This document shows positions 1 through 7,920 of a DNA stretch of 14,735 nt, one piece after another. Positions within the stretch are counted from its first letter, which is position 1, and every line of letters starts with the position of its first letter. The notes below the pieces were generated by a model. It saw nothing but the letters and a program-made list of their open reading frames with translations. It did no database searches and was not told where the DNA came from. Source of the stretch: Flavobacterium psychrophilum (GTDB lineage Bacteria > Bacteroidota > Bacteroidia > Flavobacteriales > Flavobacteriaceae); contig DYPB01000051.1 of NCBI GenBank assembly GCA_020720185.1, positions 1 to 14,735 on the forward strand, in the 5' to 3' direction. Made by a program: the position numbers and the translations under genes.

Positions 1-18
1 AAATTTTAATAAAAATTA

Positions 19-44
19 GCTTAAAGCCTAATGCTTAAAGCCTA
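19..44. repeat. 12-nt direct repeat upstream of radA
   Basis: The word gcttaaagccta occurs at 19-30 and again at 33-44, a 14-nt period, ending 11 nt before the radA start codon. It lies in the untranslated region of radA. It may be a regulatory site or a fragment of a dispersed intergenic repeat; only two copies are visible and the rest of the upstream region is outside the window. Confidence 0.5.
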
Positions 45-55
45 TAGCGGAAAAT

Positions 56-1417
56 ATGGCTAAAATAAAAACTTCTCATTTTTGTCAGGCTTGTGGGGCT
101 CAATATGCTCGTTGGCAAGGACAATGCAACTCTTGTAAAGAATGGAATACCATCGTTGAGGAAATTATCCAAAAAGAAGATAAAGCAGCTTGGAAGAGTG
201 AGTCTTCTTCGAAATCTATTGTGTCAAAACCATTGTTAATCAATGAGATAGATAGTACGCAAGAGGTTAGAATGAACACTTGCGATGGAGAATTGAATAG
301 AGTTTTAGGTGGTGGTATTGTACCTGGTTCTTTAATCCTTTTGGGTGGCGAACCTGGTATTGGAAAAAGTACTTTGTTGCTACAAATTTCGTTAAAATTA
401 CCTTATAAAACCTTGTATGTTTCGGGCGAAGAAAGTCAAAAACAGATAAAAATGCGTGCCGAAAGAATTACACCAAACGGTGATAATTGTTATATTTTAA
501 CAGAAACTAAAACCCAAAACATTTTTAAACAAATTGAAAGTATTGAACCGCAAATTGTAATTATTGATTCGATACAAACCCTTCATACTGATTATATTGA
601 GTCGTCTCCAGGTAGTATTTCTCAAATTAGAGAATGTACTGCCGAGCTGATAAAATTTGCAAAAGAAACCAATGTTCCTGTAATTTTAATAGGACATATT
701 ACCAAAGATGGTAGCATTGCTGGACCTAAAATTTTAGAACACATGGTCGATACTGTATTGCAATTTGAAGGCGATAGAAACCATGTTTATAGGATTTTGC
801 GGTCGTTAAAGAACCGTTTTGGCTCTACGGCAGAGTTAGGTATTTATGAAATGTTGGGCAGTGGTTTAAGAGAAGTTTCTAATCCTTCAGAAATATTAAT
901 TTCTCATAAAGATGAGCAACTTTCAGGCACAGCAATTGCTTCAACACTTGAGGGAATGCGTCCGTTGATGATTGAAATTCAAGCACTTGTAAGCACGGCA
1001 GTTTATGGAACTCCACAACGAAGCACAACAGGATATAATGCTAAACGATTGAATATGATTTTGGCAGTTTTAGAAAAAAGAGCTGGTTTTCGTTTGGGTG
1101 CAAAAGATGTTTTTTTGAATGTAACTGGCGGAATATCAGTAGATGACCCTGCATTAGATTTATCGGTTGTGGCTGCTATTTTATCTTCAAATGAAGATAT
1201 TCCTGTGAATAAAGATTTTTGTTTTGCTGGCGAAGTAGGTTTGTCTGGCGAAATCCGTCCTGTTAATCGTGTGGATCAACGGATTCAAGAAGCAGAAAAA
1301 TTAGGTTTTTCTTCTATTTTTGTATCTAAATATAATAAAATTGTTTTAAAAAACACTGCAATCAAAATTGAGTTGGTAGCTAAAATTGAAGATGTAGCAG
1401 AGCAACTTTTTGGATAA
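56..1417 (+). CDS. radA: DNA repair protein RadA
   Basis: RadA (Sms) is a cytosolic RecA-related ATPase that drives branch migration of recombination intermediates and helps process stalled forks. At 453 residues it has the usual length. Residues 10-27 hold a four-cysteine zinc finger (C10, C13, C24, C27). A Walker A loop, GEPGIGKST, lies at 98-106 and a Walker B strand, VIIDS, around 168-172. The RadA signature KNRFG is at 252-256. The C-terminal third (from about 275) matches the Lon-protease-like domain of the family, which is structural rather than proteolytic. The ATG at 56 gives the standard N terminus just before the zinc finger. It converges with the M28 peptidase gene, with only 12 nt between the stop codons. 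Its promoter is not identifiable in the 55 nt available. Assignment is secure. Confidence 0.97.
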   Translation: MAKIKTSHFCQACGAQYARWQGQCNSCKEWNTIVEEIIQKEDKAAWKSESSSKSIVSKPLLINEIDSTQEVRMNTCDGELNRVLGGGIVPGSLILLGGEPGIGKSTLLLQISLKLPYKTLYVSGEESQKQIKMRAERITPNGDNCYILTETKTQNIFKQIESIEPQIVIIDSIQTLHTDYIESSPGSISQIRECTAELIKFAKETNVPVILIGHITKDGSIAGPKILEHMVDTVLQFEGDRNHVYRILRSLKNRFGSTAELGIYEMLGSGLREVSNPSEILISHKDEQLSGTAIASTLEGMRPLMIEIQALVSTAVYGTPQRSTTGYNAKRLNMILAVLEKRAGFRLGAKDVFLNVTGGISVDDPALDLSVVAAILSSNEDIPVNKDFCFAGEVGLSGEIRPVNRVDQRIQEAEKLGFSSIFVSKYNKIVLKNTAIKIELVAKIEDVAEQLFG

Positions 1418-1429
1418 ATTTCACTAAAA

Positions 1430-3784
1430 TTATTTTGAAATGGTATCGGTTGCTATCGAATCTTTTTCTATTAAACCCTGTGGTACAATGTTTTGCTTTA
1501 AAACGATGGCATTGTTTAATACAAATGGTTTGGGCATCATCCAGTTTTGTCTTTTTATTACTTTTAGCTCTGTACTTGAAAGTAAATCGAAGGAACTTTC
1601 CATTAATTCCATTTCTAAATTTTTTGTGGCATCAATACTAAATTCCATCTCTAATGGAATATTATCAACTACATAATAGCTTAAAATCTTTCGTTCGTTG
1701 GCATCAAATTTTGATGATTTTTTATCTAATTTGTTTTCACCATTGGCTTTAAAGTTTTTAAAATTCAAATTGCTATTGGCAAAGATATCATATCTGTTTA
1801 CTTTTCTGTTTGGGGTAATTTTTATTTTCAAAAACCGTCTGTTTCCTGCAATGCTGTCTGAAATAAATTCGATAGTTGGTTTTTTTATACTAATTAATGG
1901 TGCAAAATTTGAATAGGTAAACTCTGAATGATATTTGCTATACAATTGATTTTCTTTTAATTCGGTAGCTTTTTGAGGTTTGTCTCCTAAATAAGTTTTA
2001 GTCCATTCGTCTAAATTTGTATCATAAGTGGTCCAAAAAGCTTTGTTTTTTTCTAAATCATAAACATACAATAAACTGTTTGGTTTGGCTTTTCCTGGTT
2101 CAAAATCAGAATTAATATGAGCATCTATGAAAAAGGAAAATGAGGTTATTAGTAGTAATATAATCCAAATTCGTTTGTGGGTAAATAGATTAAAAATGGG
2201 TAGCATAATTGTGAATAATAAGGCAATAAGAATTGAACTTCCAAACATAATTTTTAGCCCTAATCCTACGGGAAACATCGCTATAAATGGTACAAATATG
2301 ATTAGTGCTGGTATTGAGAGTACAAGGTTTAGTATGAGATTTGTTTTTTCTGTAAAAACATAATATCCTAAAATTATAAGTCCAAAAAACACAGGAATAA
2401 TAAAAAATCCTGCTCCTTTTAATTTTATTGCAATGATAAGATTAATGATAATCCAAACAAACATTGGTGCAATAAAGTTGTTCATTGTTGTGGTTTTATC
2501 TGATAGTTTTTCGTAAACATAAAAGCAAATTGCAATACTTATTAATGAGAAAAACATCATATAATTATGTCCGTTGTAAGTAAATCCTTGCAAAATTTCA
2601 TTGTATTCAGGATAAATTAACAATATGGTTTTCCATCCTACAAAAGTTACAATTCCTACAAAAAATATTGAAGCAAAGAACCACAAAAAGCCTTTTCCAA
2701 TTTCGGAGGGGTTTAAAACTCTTTTTGCAATTCCAAAATAAGTAAATCCTATAAATAAGGAGATAGCAAGAATCCATAAAGGCAAAACCCAATCAAAAGG
2801 GTAATAAAAAAAGGTGAACGGAGCATTAAAATAAACAAAATCTTGAGTTGTTGTTAGTTTATTTAAATTTGTATTCGAGAAGTATTTTAGCATTGGCATT
2901 AAATAACTTCTATTATGTTCAATAGTTTTTGGGTCTAAATGTGCTAAATCATCTTGTGCAGTATGATAATTAAAATGATTGTCGATAAATGCAAAATTAA
3001 AACCTTGAATATTTCCGTTTTCTCTAAAAACTGTTAAATCGGTATCATTTGGCAATATTTTATAAATACTGTACATCAATGAATTTGCTGTTGGAAAACT
3101 TGGATTCGATTTTGCAAAAGCACTTATTAATGCAGCATTTCCTTTGTTGGATTCCATAAGCATATAACTGGGTCCTGCGGTACCTCTGGCTTCAAAATTT
3201 ATAGCCAATCCTATTTTTTTTGCCCATTGATGTTTGGTTACAAAAAGCGCTGCTCCGTTTAATCCTAATTCTTCAGCATCTGTAAAAAGGATAATTATGT
3301 CGTTTTTATGTTTCGTTTTGTTGTGCAAAAATGCTCTAACGCCTTCAATAATTGTTGCTATTCCGCTGGCATCATCGGCGGCTCCGTGCGAAAACGAATG
3401 CGGAGCACTATCATAATGAGATAATAAAAGTAATGCCTTTCCGTTTGATGTTTTTGGATTCGAACCTTTTATTTTTGCAATTATATTTTTAGATTTGGTT
3501 AAAACGCCCCATTCAGTTATCGAAAAACCCTCTTGAACGCTAACCTCTAATCCTAATTTTCTTAGTTCATGGAATACATAATTTGCCACTAAATCATGAT
3601 TGGCGGAACCTATGTAATGTGGTTTTGCCGATATGTTTTTTACAATTTTTAAGGCTCTATGGGTTGAAAATTCTGATAATTTAGTGTTTTTAGAAATATT
3701 TTGTGGCGTCAAACTATAAACTATAAAATACAGTATACTAGCAATTAAAGTGCTTATTATTAGAGTTTTAAGAAAATTTTTCAT
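1430..3784 (-). CDS. M28 family membrane metallopeptidase (ERMP1-like layout)
   Basis: This is a predicted zinc aminopeptidase-type exopeptidase anchored in the inner membrane, with its catalytic domain probably in the periplasm. An N-terminal membrane segment spans about 5-25. The M28 domain (about 40-300) keeps the expected metal-site residues: HYD at 123-125, the ADD motif at 136-138, DAEELG at 169-174 (E171 as general base, E172 as ligand), E198 in NFEARG, and H274 in YHTAQDD. From about 332 to 553 there are roughly eight hydrophobic segments, followed by a soluble C-terminal domain of about 230 residues. This order (one helix, M28 domain, multispan domain, soluble tail) recalls eukaryotic ERMP1 and vacuolar membrane proteases. 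At 784 residues it is much longer than secreted M28 enzymes. The substrate is unknown. It lies 214 nt downstream of the ABC permease gene on the same strand, so co-transcription is possible but unproven. Confidence 0.9.
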   Translation of the reverse strand: MKNFLKTLIISTLIASILYFIVYSLTPQNISKNTKLSEFSTHRALKIVKNISAKPHYIGSANHDLVANYVFHELRKLGLEVSVQEGFSITEWGVLTKSKNIIAKIKGSNPKTSNGKALLLLSHYDSAPHSFSHGAADDASGIATIIEGVRAFLHNKTKHKNDIIILFTDAEELGLNGAALFVTKHQWAKKIGLAINFEARGTAGPSYMLMESNKGNAALISAFAKSNPSFPTANSLMYSIYKILPNDTDLTVFRENGNIQGFNFAFIDNHFNYHTAQDDLAHLDPKTIEHNRSYLMPMLKYFSNTNLNKLTTTQDFVYFNAPFTFFYYPFDWVLPLWILAISLFIGFTYFGIAKRVLNPSEIGKGFLWFFASIFFVGIVTFVGWKTILLIYPEYNEILQGFTYNGHNYMMFFSLISIAICFYVYEKLSDKTTTMNNFIAPMFVWIIINLIIAIKLKGAGFFIIPVFFGLIILGYYVFTEKTNLILNLVLSIPALIIFVPFIAMFPVGLGLKIMFGSSILIALLFTIMLPIFNLFTHKRIWIILLLITSFSFFIDAHINSDFEPGKAKPNSLLYVYDLEKNKAFWTTYDTNLDEWTKTYLGDKPQKATELKENQLYSKYHSEFTYSNFAPLISIKKPTIEFISDSIAGNRRFLKIKITPNRKVNRYDIFANSNLNFKNFKANGENKLDKKSSKFDANERKILSYYVVDNIPLEMEFSIDATKNLEMELMESSFDLLSSTELKVIKRQNWMMPKPFVLNNAIVLKQNIVPQGLIEKDSIATDTISK

Positions 3785-3998
3785 TATTTTATTTCATTCA
3801 TTTACACTGTTTTTATTTAAAGATTAAATACCTGTAATCATAATTTCTGTCTGTTGGATAGATTTTACTCGTGGGCATTTTACTTTTTATAAAGGTTGTA
3901 AATATATGAAATTATTTTATTTTTTTGTAAGAAATAAATATAGGTTTAATGTTGTAGTAAAAAGTCCAAAATAAGACACTCTCAAAACCATAGATGGT

Positions 3999-5249
3999 TT
4001 ACATACCGCTTCTAATTGCTTCAACGGGGTCAAGTTTTGAGGCTGATATGGCTGGTAATATTCCTGAAATAACTCCTATTATAATAGAAATTCCCGTGCC
4101 AAGTATAATGTTTCCTGCCCCCAATACAAATTCAAAATCTACAACATTTGTTAATATTAAGGCTATTATCCAAACTAAAAGCAGTCCGAATGCACCACCA
4201 AAGAAGCAAAGAATTATAGCTTCAAATAAAAATTGAAACATAATAAATCTGTTTTTTGCTCCTAACGATTTTTGAATTCCTATCAAGTTTGTTCTTTCTT
4301 TTACTGATACAAACATAATGTTAGCAATGCCAAAACCACCTACTAATAAAGAAAAAATACTAATAATCCAACCACCTGATTTTAATCCCGAAATTATTCC
4401 ATCTAACATATCAGTAAAACCAGAAAGAACATTGATAAAAAAATTGTCTATATCTCCTGTTTTTAAGGAGCGAAGATTTCTTAAATTTTGAGTAAGCATT
4501 CCTTTATATGCCTCAATATCAATATCTTTTTGGGGTTTTAGAACAATAACAGGAGTTAAAAAATCGGTATTATCGCCGTAAGATTTTCTTAAAAAATTTG
4601 AAGGAATAAAAATTGAAGTATCATCGCTGTCGCCAAAAAGCCCAGCGCCTTGTTTTTTTAATACTCCAATAACTGTAAACTTTTGTCCATATAAACGAAC
4701 AGTTTGATTTAGAGGATCATAATTTTCAAATAATGAATTGGCAACATCGTGTCCTAAAACAATAAGCGGAATACCTGAATTAGATTCAGATTCATTAAAA
4801 AACCGACCCGATTTGAAATCCATCTTCTGGATATCGTCAAACTCATCTGATACTGGAACAACATTAACACTTGAGGCTATTTTATCTTCAAATTTTACAT
4901 TTTCGGGTTTCGTAAAATACTGGAAACAAACATTTTCAGTATCATCTATATTATTTTTTAAAAACAGATATTCTTCATACGAAACATTAGGAAATTGTTC
5001 TCTTTTCCATCGTGGAATTGCACTTGGTCCAAATGAGAACCGCATCAAATAGATGGTATTTTTATCAAGACTACTCAAATCTTTTTTTATTTTTCTGTCT
5101 AATGAATCAACCGCAGCAAGCACAGCAATTATAGAAAAAATACCAATAGTAACACCTAATAACGACAAAAAAGTACGCAATTTATTCATCCGTAAGGCAT
5201 TTGTTGCAAAACGAAAACTTTCTTTTATTAGTCTGATATAAACGAGCAT
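3999..5249 (-). CDS. MacB/FtsX-type ABC transporter permease
   Basis: This is an inner-membrane permease of the MacB/LolC/FtsX superfamily, whose members couple an ATPase to extrusion of peptides or drugs or to lipoprotein release. The 416-residue protein has one N-terminal helix (about 26-48), a periplasmic MacB_PCD-like domain (about 50-280), and three C-terminal helices (about 293-315, 343-366, 380-402). The cytoplasmic segment ERTNLIGIQKSLGAK (318-332) is the typical coupling region that contacts the ATPase, and the terminal LDPVEAIRSGM is the usual family ending. No ATPase gene lies next to it in the window, so the partner must be encoded elsewhere. The ATG at 5249 gives the expected short cytoplasmic N terminus. 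It is divergent from panC. A possible leftward -7 element (CAAAnnTA on the plus strand) lies at 5341-5348. The transported substrate cannot be inferred. Confidence 0.92.
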   Translation of the reverse strand: MLVYIRLIKESFRFATNALRMNKLRTFLSLLGVTIGIFSIIAVLAAVDSLDRKIKKDLSSLDKNTIYLMRFSFGPSAIPRWKREQFPNVSYEEYLFLKNNIDDTENVCFQYFTKPENVKFEDKIASSVNVVPVSDEFDDIQKMDFKSGRFFNESESNSGIPLIVLGHDVANSLFENYDPLNQTVRLYGQKFTVIGVLKKQGAGLFGDSDDTSIFIPSNFLRKSYGDNTDFLTPVIVLKPQKDIDIEAYKGMLTQNLRNLRSLKTGDIDNFFINVLSGFTDMLDGIISGLKSGGWIISIFSLLVGGFGIANIMFVSVKERTNLIGIQKSLGAKNRFIMFQFLFEAIILCFFGGAFGLLLVWIIALILTNVVDFEFVLGAGNIILGTGISIIIGVISGILPAISASKLDPVEAIRSGM

Positions 5250-5333
5250 AATTTCTTATTTTTCATTTGTAAAATTGAATAAAATATATTCAAAAAATAA
5301 TTTAATTGCATAAATAAGTAGCATTTAATTATT

Positions 5334-5368
5334 TTTGTTACAAAATTACATAAAAAACAGTAATTTTG
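5334..5368 (+). promoter_or_regulatory. Bacteroidetes-type promoter for panC
   Basis: The -7 element TAATTTTG at 5361-5368 matches the Bacteroidetes consensus TAnnTTTG, and a TTTG at 5334-5337 is a plausible -33 element with a 23-nt spacer, the long end of the accepted range. The predicted transcript starts near 5375, giving a leader of about 15 nt before the panC ATG at 5391. Confidence 0.6.
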
Positions 5369-5390
5369 CCTCGAATTTTTATTTCTTAAA

Positions 5391-6242
5391 ATGTTAATTT
5401 TCGACAAAAAAGACCATTTAATTGCACATTTAAGAGCCTTTTTGGAAACTGAAAAAACAATTGGTTTTGTTCCAACAATGGGAGCTTTGCATCAAGGACA
5501 CTTATCATTATTGCAACAATCACTTGATAACAATGAGGTTACAGTTTGCAGTATTTTTGTAAACCCCACTCAATTTAACAACCCCGATGATTTAAAAAAA
5601 TATCCTAGAACATTAGATAACGATGTTGAAAAAATAAAAACAGTTTCGAATACAATTATTGTATATGCTCCTGCGGTTGATGATATTTATGAAGGTGTTA
5701 CTACTTCTAAATCATATGATTATGACGGTTTGGAAAATCAAATGGAAGGAAAACACCGTCCAGGACATTTTAATGGAGTAGGAACAATTGTAAAGATGCT
5801 ATTTGAAATCGTAAAACCTACAAATGCTTATTTTGGCGAAAAAGATTTTCAGCAATTACAGATTGTAAAGAAATTGGTAGAAAAACATAAAATACCAGTA
5901 AAAATAATAGGTTGTCCAATTCTTAGAGAATCAAATGGCTTGGCAATGAGTTCTAGGAACGAGCGATTGACCCCCGATGAAAAAGAGCGTGCAAAAATAA
6001 TTTATGAATCATTATTAGTAGCAAAAAAGGCGTTTAATGAGAAAGGAATCCCATTAGATTCCATTTTTGGCAGGATATCAAAATCATTTAAAAAAAATCA
6101 GGATTTTAAATTAGAATATCTTGAAATTGCAGATGAAGTTACACTTTTGCCTTGTTTAAAACGAAGTTATAAAAAAAAATTTAGAGCATTTATTGCCGTT
6201 TTTATTAGAGATATTCGATTGATAGACACCATTTCATTATAA
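5391..6242 (+). CDS. panC: pantothenate synthetase (pantoate-beta-alanine ligase)
   Basis: PanC joins pantoate and beta-alanine with ATP, via a pantoyl-adenylate, to make pantothenate, the coenzyme A precursor; it is cytosolic. The 283 residues fit the family length. The nucleotide-binding motif [10 protein letters not shown] at 28-37 contains both HIGH-type histidines (H34, H37). Other conserved elements are FVNPTQF (56-62), GHFNGV (125-130), FGEKD (148-152) with Q154 nearby, and MSSRN (186-190), the KMSKS-equivalent loop. The ATG at 5391 lies just after a good TAnnTTTG promoter. panD begins 31 nt downstream on the same strand and supplies the beta-alanine, so the two form a pathway operon. 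No panB is visible in the window. Assignment is secure. Confidence 0.97.
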   Translation: MLIFDKKDHLIAHLRAFLETEKTIGFVPTMGALHQGHLSLLQQSLDNNEVTVCSIFVNPTQFNNPDDLKKYPRTLDNDVEKIKTVSNTIIVYAPAVDDIYEGVTTSKSYDYDGLENQMEGKHRPGHFNGVGTIVKMLFEIVKPTNAYFGEKDFQQLQIVKKLVEKHKIPVKIIGCPILRESNGLAMSSRNERLTPDEKERAKIIYESLLVAKKAFNEKGIPLDSIFGRISKSFKKNQDFKLEYLEIADEVTLLPCLKRSYKKKFRAFIAVFIRDIRLIDTISL

Positions 6243-6273
6243 AGAATTACAAATAAACAAATATTATATACGG

Positions 6274-6618
6274 ATGAAAATTGAAGTTTTAAAATCAAAA
6301 ATACACCGAGTAAAAGTTACTGATGCAAATTTGAATTATGTAGGAAGTATTACCATTGACGAGGCCTTGATGGAAGCCTCTAATCTTATTGCAGGCGAAA
6401 AAGTTGTGATAGTAAACAATAATAATGGTGAACGATTTGAAACCTATATAATAAAAGGCGAACGAAATTCAGGAACAATAACCCTTAATGGTGCTGCCGC
6501 TAGAAGAGTTCAGGTTGATGATATAATAATCATTATATCGTATGCTATTTTAGATTTTGAAGAGGCAAAAACATTTAAACCTTGGATTATTTTTCCAAAC
6601 GAAAATAATAAACTCTAA
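6274..6618 (+). CDS. panD: aspartate 1-decarboxylase
   Basis: PanD decarboxylates L-aspartate to beta-alanine, the substrate of the neighbouring PanC. It is made as a proenzyme that cleaves itself to form a pyruvoyl cofactor. The 114-residue protein shows the cleavage site G24-S25 within NYVGSITID, together with the conserved residues K9, R54 and Y58, and the NGAAAR segment at 72-77. These are the features expected of a self-processing enzyme of the short bacterial type. The ATG at 6274 is preceded by an AT-rich stretch without a strong Shine-Dalgarno, which is normal in Bacteroidetes. The next gene begins within or just after the 3' end of panD, so the three genes probably form one transcript. 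Whether cleavage needs a helper such as PanZ or PanM cannot be judged here. Confidence 0.97.
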   Translation: MKIEVLKSKIHRVKVTDANLNYVGSITIDEALMEASNLIAGEKVVIVNNNNGERFETYIIKGERNSGTITLNGAAARRVQVDDIIIIISYAILDFEEAKTFKPWIIFPNENNKL

Positions 6619-6628
6619 AACAATTCCT

Positions 6629-7597
6629 TTGAAAAATAAAATCAAAAACCTTGCGGCAGTTTTTATCCCTATTCTATTAGGTGCAGCATTAACTTATTAT
6701 ACCTACATTTCGTTTACTGAACCACAACGAGAGCAAATGAAAGGGTATTTTGTATCTGCTAATTATAACTTTGTTTTGATATCGTTTTTTTGGGCTACAA
6801 TAAGTTATGCGTTAAGGGCTTATAGATGGAAATATACGCTAAATCAAATTGGTGTAGAATCCAATTTTAAACTCAATTTTCTTGCAGTTTCCATAGGATA
6901 TTTCATCAATTTATCCATCCCCAGAAGCGGCGAATTCTCTCGAGCTTTAATCATAAAAAAATATCAAAATGCCTCATTCGATAAAATTTTTGGAACAATT
7001 ATTGCCGAGAGGATTGTGGATTTTTTAATACTCTTGTTCTTCATATTTTTAGCAATTGCCGTCGAATTTTCTACCTTAAAAAACTTCCTAATTCAATACA
7101 TTCCAATATCAAAATTATTAATACTAATAGGAGTTTCTATCGTTTTGTTTATCAGTGGATTATTTGTTTATAAATATTCTAAACATAAATTTATTTTACT
7201 ACTAAAAGACAAAGTAGAAGGCCTAAAAGAAGGCGCTTTAAGCGTTTGGCATTTGCCAAACAAAAAACCTTTTTTAGTTCAAACCCTACTCATTTGGCTT
7301 GCCTATATTTTAATGTTTTATTCTTGCACCTTTACCTTAAACGAAACTTCATCAATCTCATTTGGTGCCTTATTAATGGGTTTTATGATTGGTAGCTTAA
7401 CCATCGCTTTTACTAACGGTGGTTTTGGTTTTTTCCCAGTTTTAATTGCTCAAATCTTATTATTATATCATGTTCCGCCAGCGGCTGGGGTGGCTTTTGG
7501 TTGGATAGTTTGGATTTCTCAACTTATTATTACCGTGTTTTTTGGAATACTCGGTTTTGCCTTATTGCCGATGTTTAAAAAACGACAAGTCAATTAA
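6629..7597 (+). CDS. lysylphosphatidylglycerol synthase TM / UPF0104 family membrane protein
   Basis: This is a polytopic inner-membrane protein resembling the flippase-like domain of MprF and YbhN, a family linked to lipid handling but with no assigned reaction for this type. About eight hydrophobic segments cover most of its length. Conserved-looking features include the RAYRWKYTL segment, SIPRSGEFSRALI and AERIVDFLILL, which are typical of this family. An ATG at 6557 would give 346 residues but would overlap panD by 62 nt and add a charged, non-family N terminus. I chose the in-frame TTG at 6629, 10 nt after the panD stop, which yields 322 residues beginning MKNKIKNLAAVF, the usual short lead into the first helix. 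TTG starts occur in this phylum. It is likely the last gene of the panC-panD transcript, ended by the terminator at 7785-7820. The start choice is moderately sure, the family more so. Confidence 0.85.
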   Translation: MKNKIKNLAAVFIPILLGAALTYYTYISFTEPQREQMKGYFVSANYNFVLISFFWATISYALRAYRWKYTLNQIGVESNFKLNFLAVSIGYFINLSIPRSGEFSRALIIKKYQNASFDKIFGTIIAERIVDFLILLFFIFLAIAVEFSTLKNFLIQYIPISKLLILIGVSIVLFISGLFVYKYSKHKFILLLKDKVEGLKEGALSVWHLPNKKPFLVQTLLIWLAYILMFYSCTFTLNETSSISFGALLMGFMIGSLTIAFTNGGFGFFPVLIAQILLLYHVPPAAGVAFGWIVWISQLIITVFFGILGFALLPMFKKRQVN

Positions 7598-7749
7598 TTT
7601 ACAGAAAAAGGTGCATTCAAAATTATTGGCGATGATGGCAAAGAATGTTTTTTGGAACTCTCAAAAGGAATTTATACATACAAAATCAGATTAGCCAACA
7701 AAGAATTCTGAAAAAAGGTATTATAAACTTGATAACAAAAGAACAATAG
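7598..7749 (+). pseudogene. short coding relic, possibly a secreted-protein C terminus
   Basis: Directly after the stop of the preceding membrane-protein gene, and in the same frame, 37 codons read without interruption to a TGA at 7709-7711, then 12 more to a TAG at 7747-7749. The peptide contains LSKGIYTYKIRLANKEF and, past the TGA, KKGIINLITKEQ. The pattern of a KGIY-type turn, alternating hydrophobic strand residues and a basic strand near the end is reminiscent of the C-terminal sorting domains of type IX secretion cargo; this is an inference from pattern only. There is no plausible start codon and the TGA replaces what could have been TGG. The likeliest reading is the decayed 3' end of a lost gene. 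Translation by readthrough is possible but unsupported. Confidence 0.35.
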
Positions 7750-7784
7750 CAGTCAAAACAGATTGACGGTTATTTAAAAATCAC

Positions 7785-7820
7785 AAAAGCAGTTTTTAGT
7801 AAAATCAAAACTGCTTTTTT
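7785..7820 (+). terminator. intrinsic terminator after the panC-panD operon
   Basis: A perfect 12-bp stem (7785-7796 pairing with 7807-7818, core AAAAGCAG/CTGCTTTT) encloses a 10-nt loop, and the 3' arm ends in six T residues followed by GTTT. It fits a Rho-independent terminator for the panC-panD-membrane protein transcript. Because the 5' arm begins with A residues, it could also work on the opposite strand. Confidence 0.85.
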
Positions 7821-7837
7821 GTTTCCTATAAATAATG

Positions 7838-7845
7838 TATTTTTG
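7838..7845 (+). promoter_or_regulatory. putative -7 element for the nucleotidyltransferase gene
   Basis: TATTTTTG at 7838-7845 matches TAnnTTTG. A TTTG at 7818-7821 could be the -33 element, but the spacer of 16 nt is on the short side. It lies just after the terminator, where a new transcription unit would be expected to begin, and predicts a leader of about 70 nt that contains the G-rich element at 7876-7911. Confidence 0.5.
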
Positions 7846-7875
7846 TCAAGCAAAAAAACAATTAAATTCTACTTT

Positions 7876-7911
7876 CCCCCAGTAGTAATTTCCTCTTCGG
7901 GGGGTAGGGGG
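7876..7911 (+). other. G-rich element with matching C run in the leader
   Basis: In an otherwise AT-rich region, five C residues at 7876-7880 are followed by GGGGGG (7899-7904) and GGGGG (7907-7911), ending 9 nt before the ATG at 7921. The C run can pair with either G run, placing the region next to the start codon in a hairpin. It could affect translation, or be one copy of a dispersed GC-rich intergenic repeat of a kind I recall from flavobacterial genomes. No second copy is in the window. Confidence 0.45.
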
Positions 7912-7920
7912 CTAATTTTT

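Noticed and set aside
1418..1441. Shared terminator between radA and the M28 gene (ATTTCA/TGAAAT at 1418-1441)
   Set aside because: The 6-bp stem is AT-rich, overlaps the M28 stop region and has no proper T-run, so chance pairing is as likely.
1435..3416. Several plus-strand open frames of 60-78 codons inside the M28 gene
   Set aside because: They lie antisense to a protein with complete M28 motifs, and their predicted products show no domain pattern.
4738..5241. Plus-strand frames of 104 and 62 codons inside the ABC permease gene
   Set aside because: They are antisense to a clear MacB/FtsX-type protein and have no start context or motif of their own.
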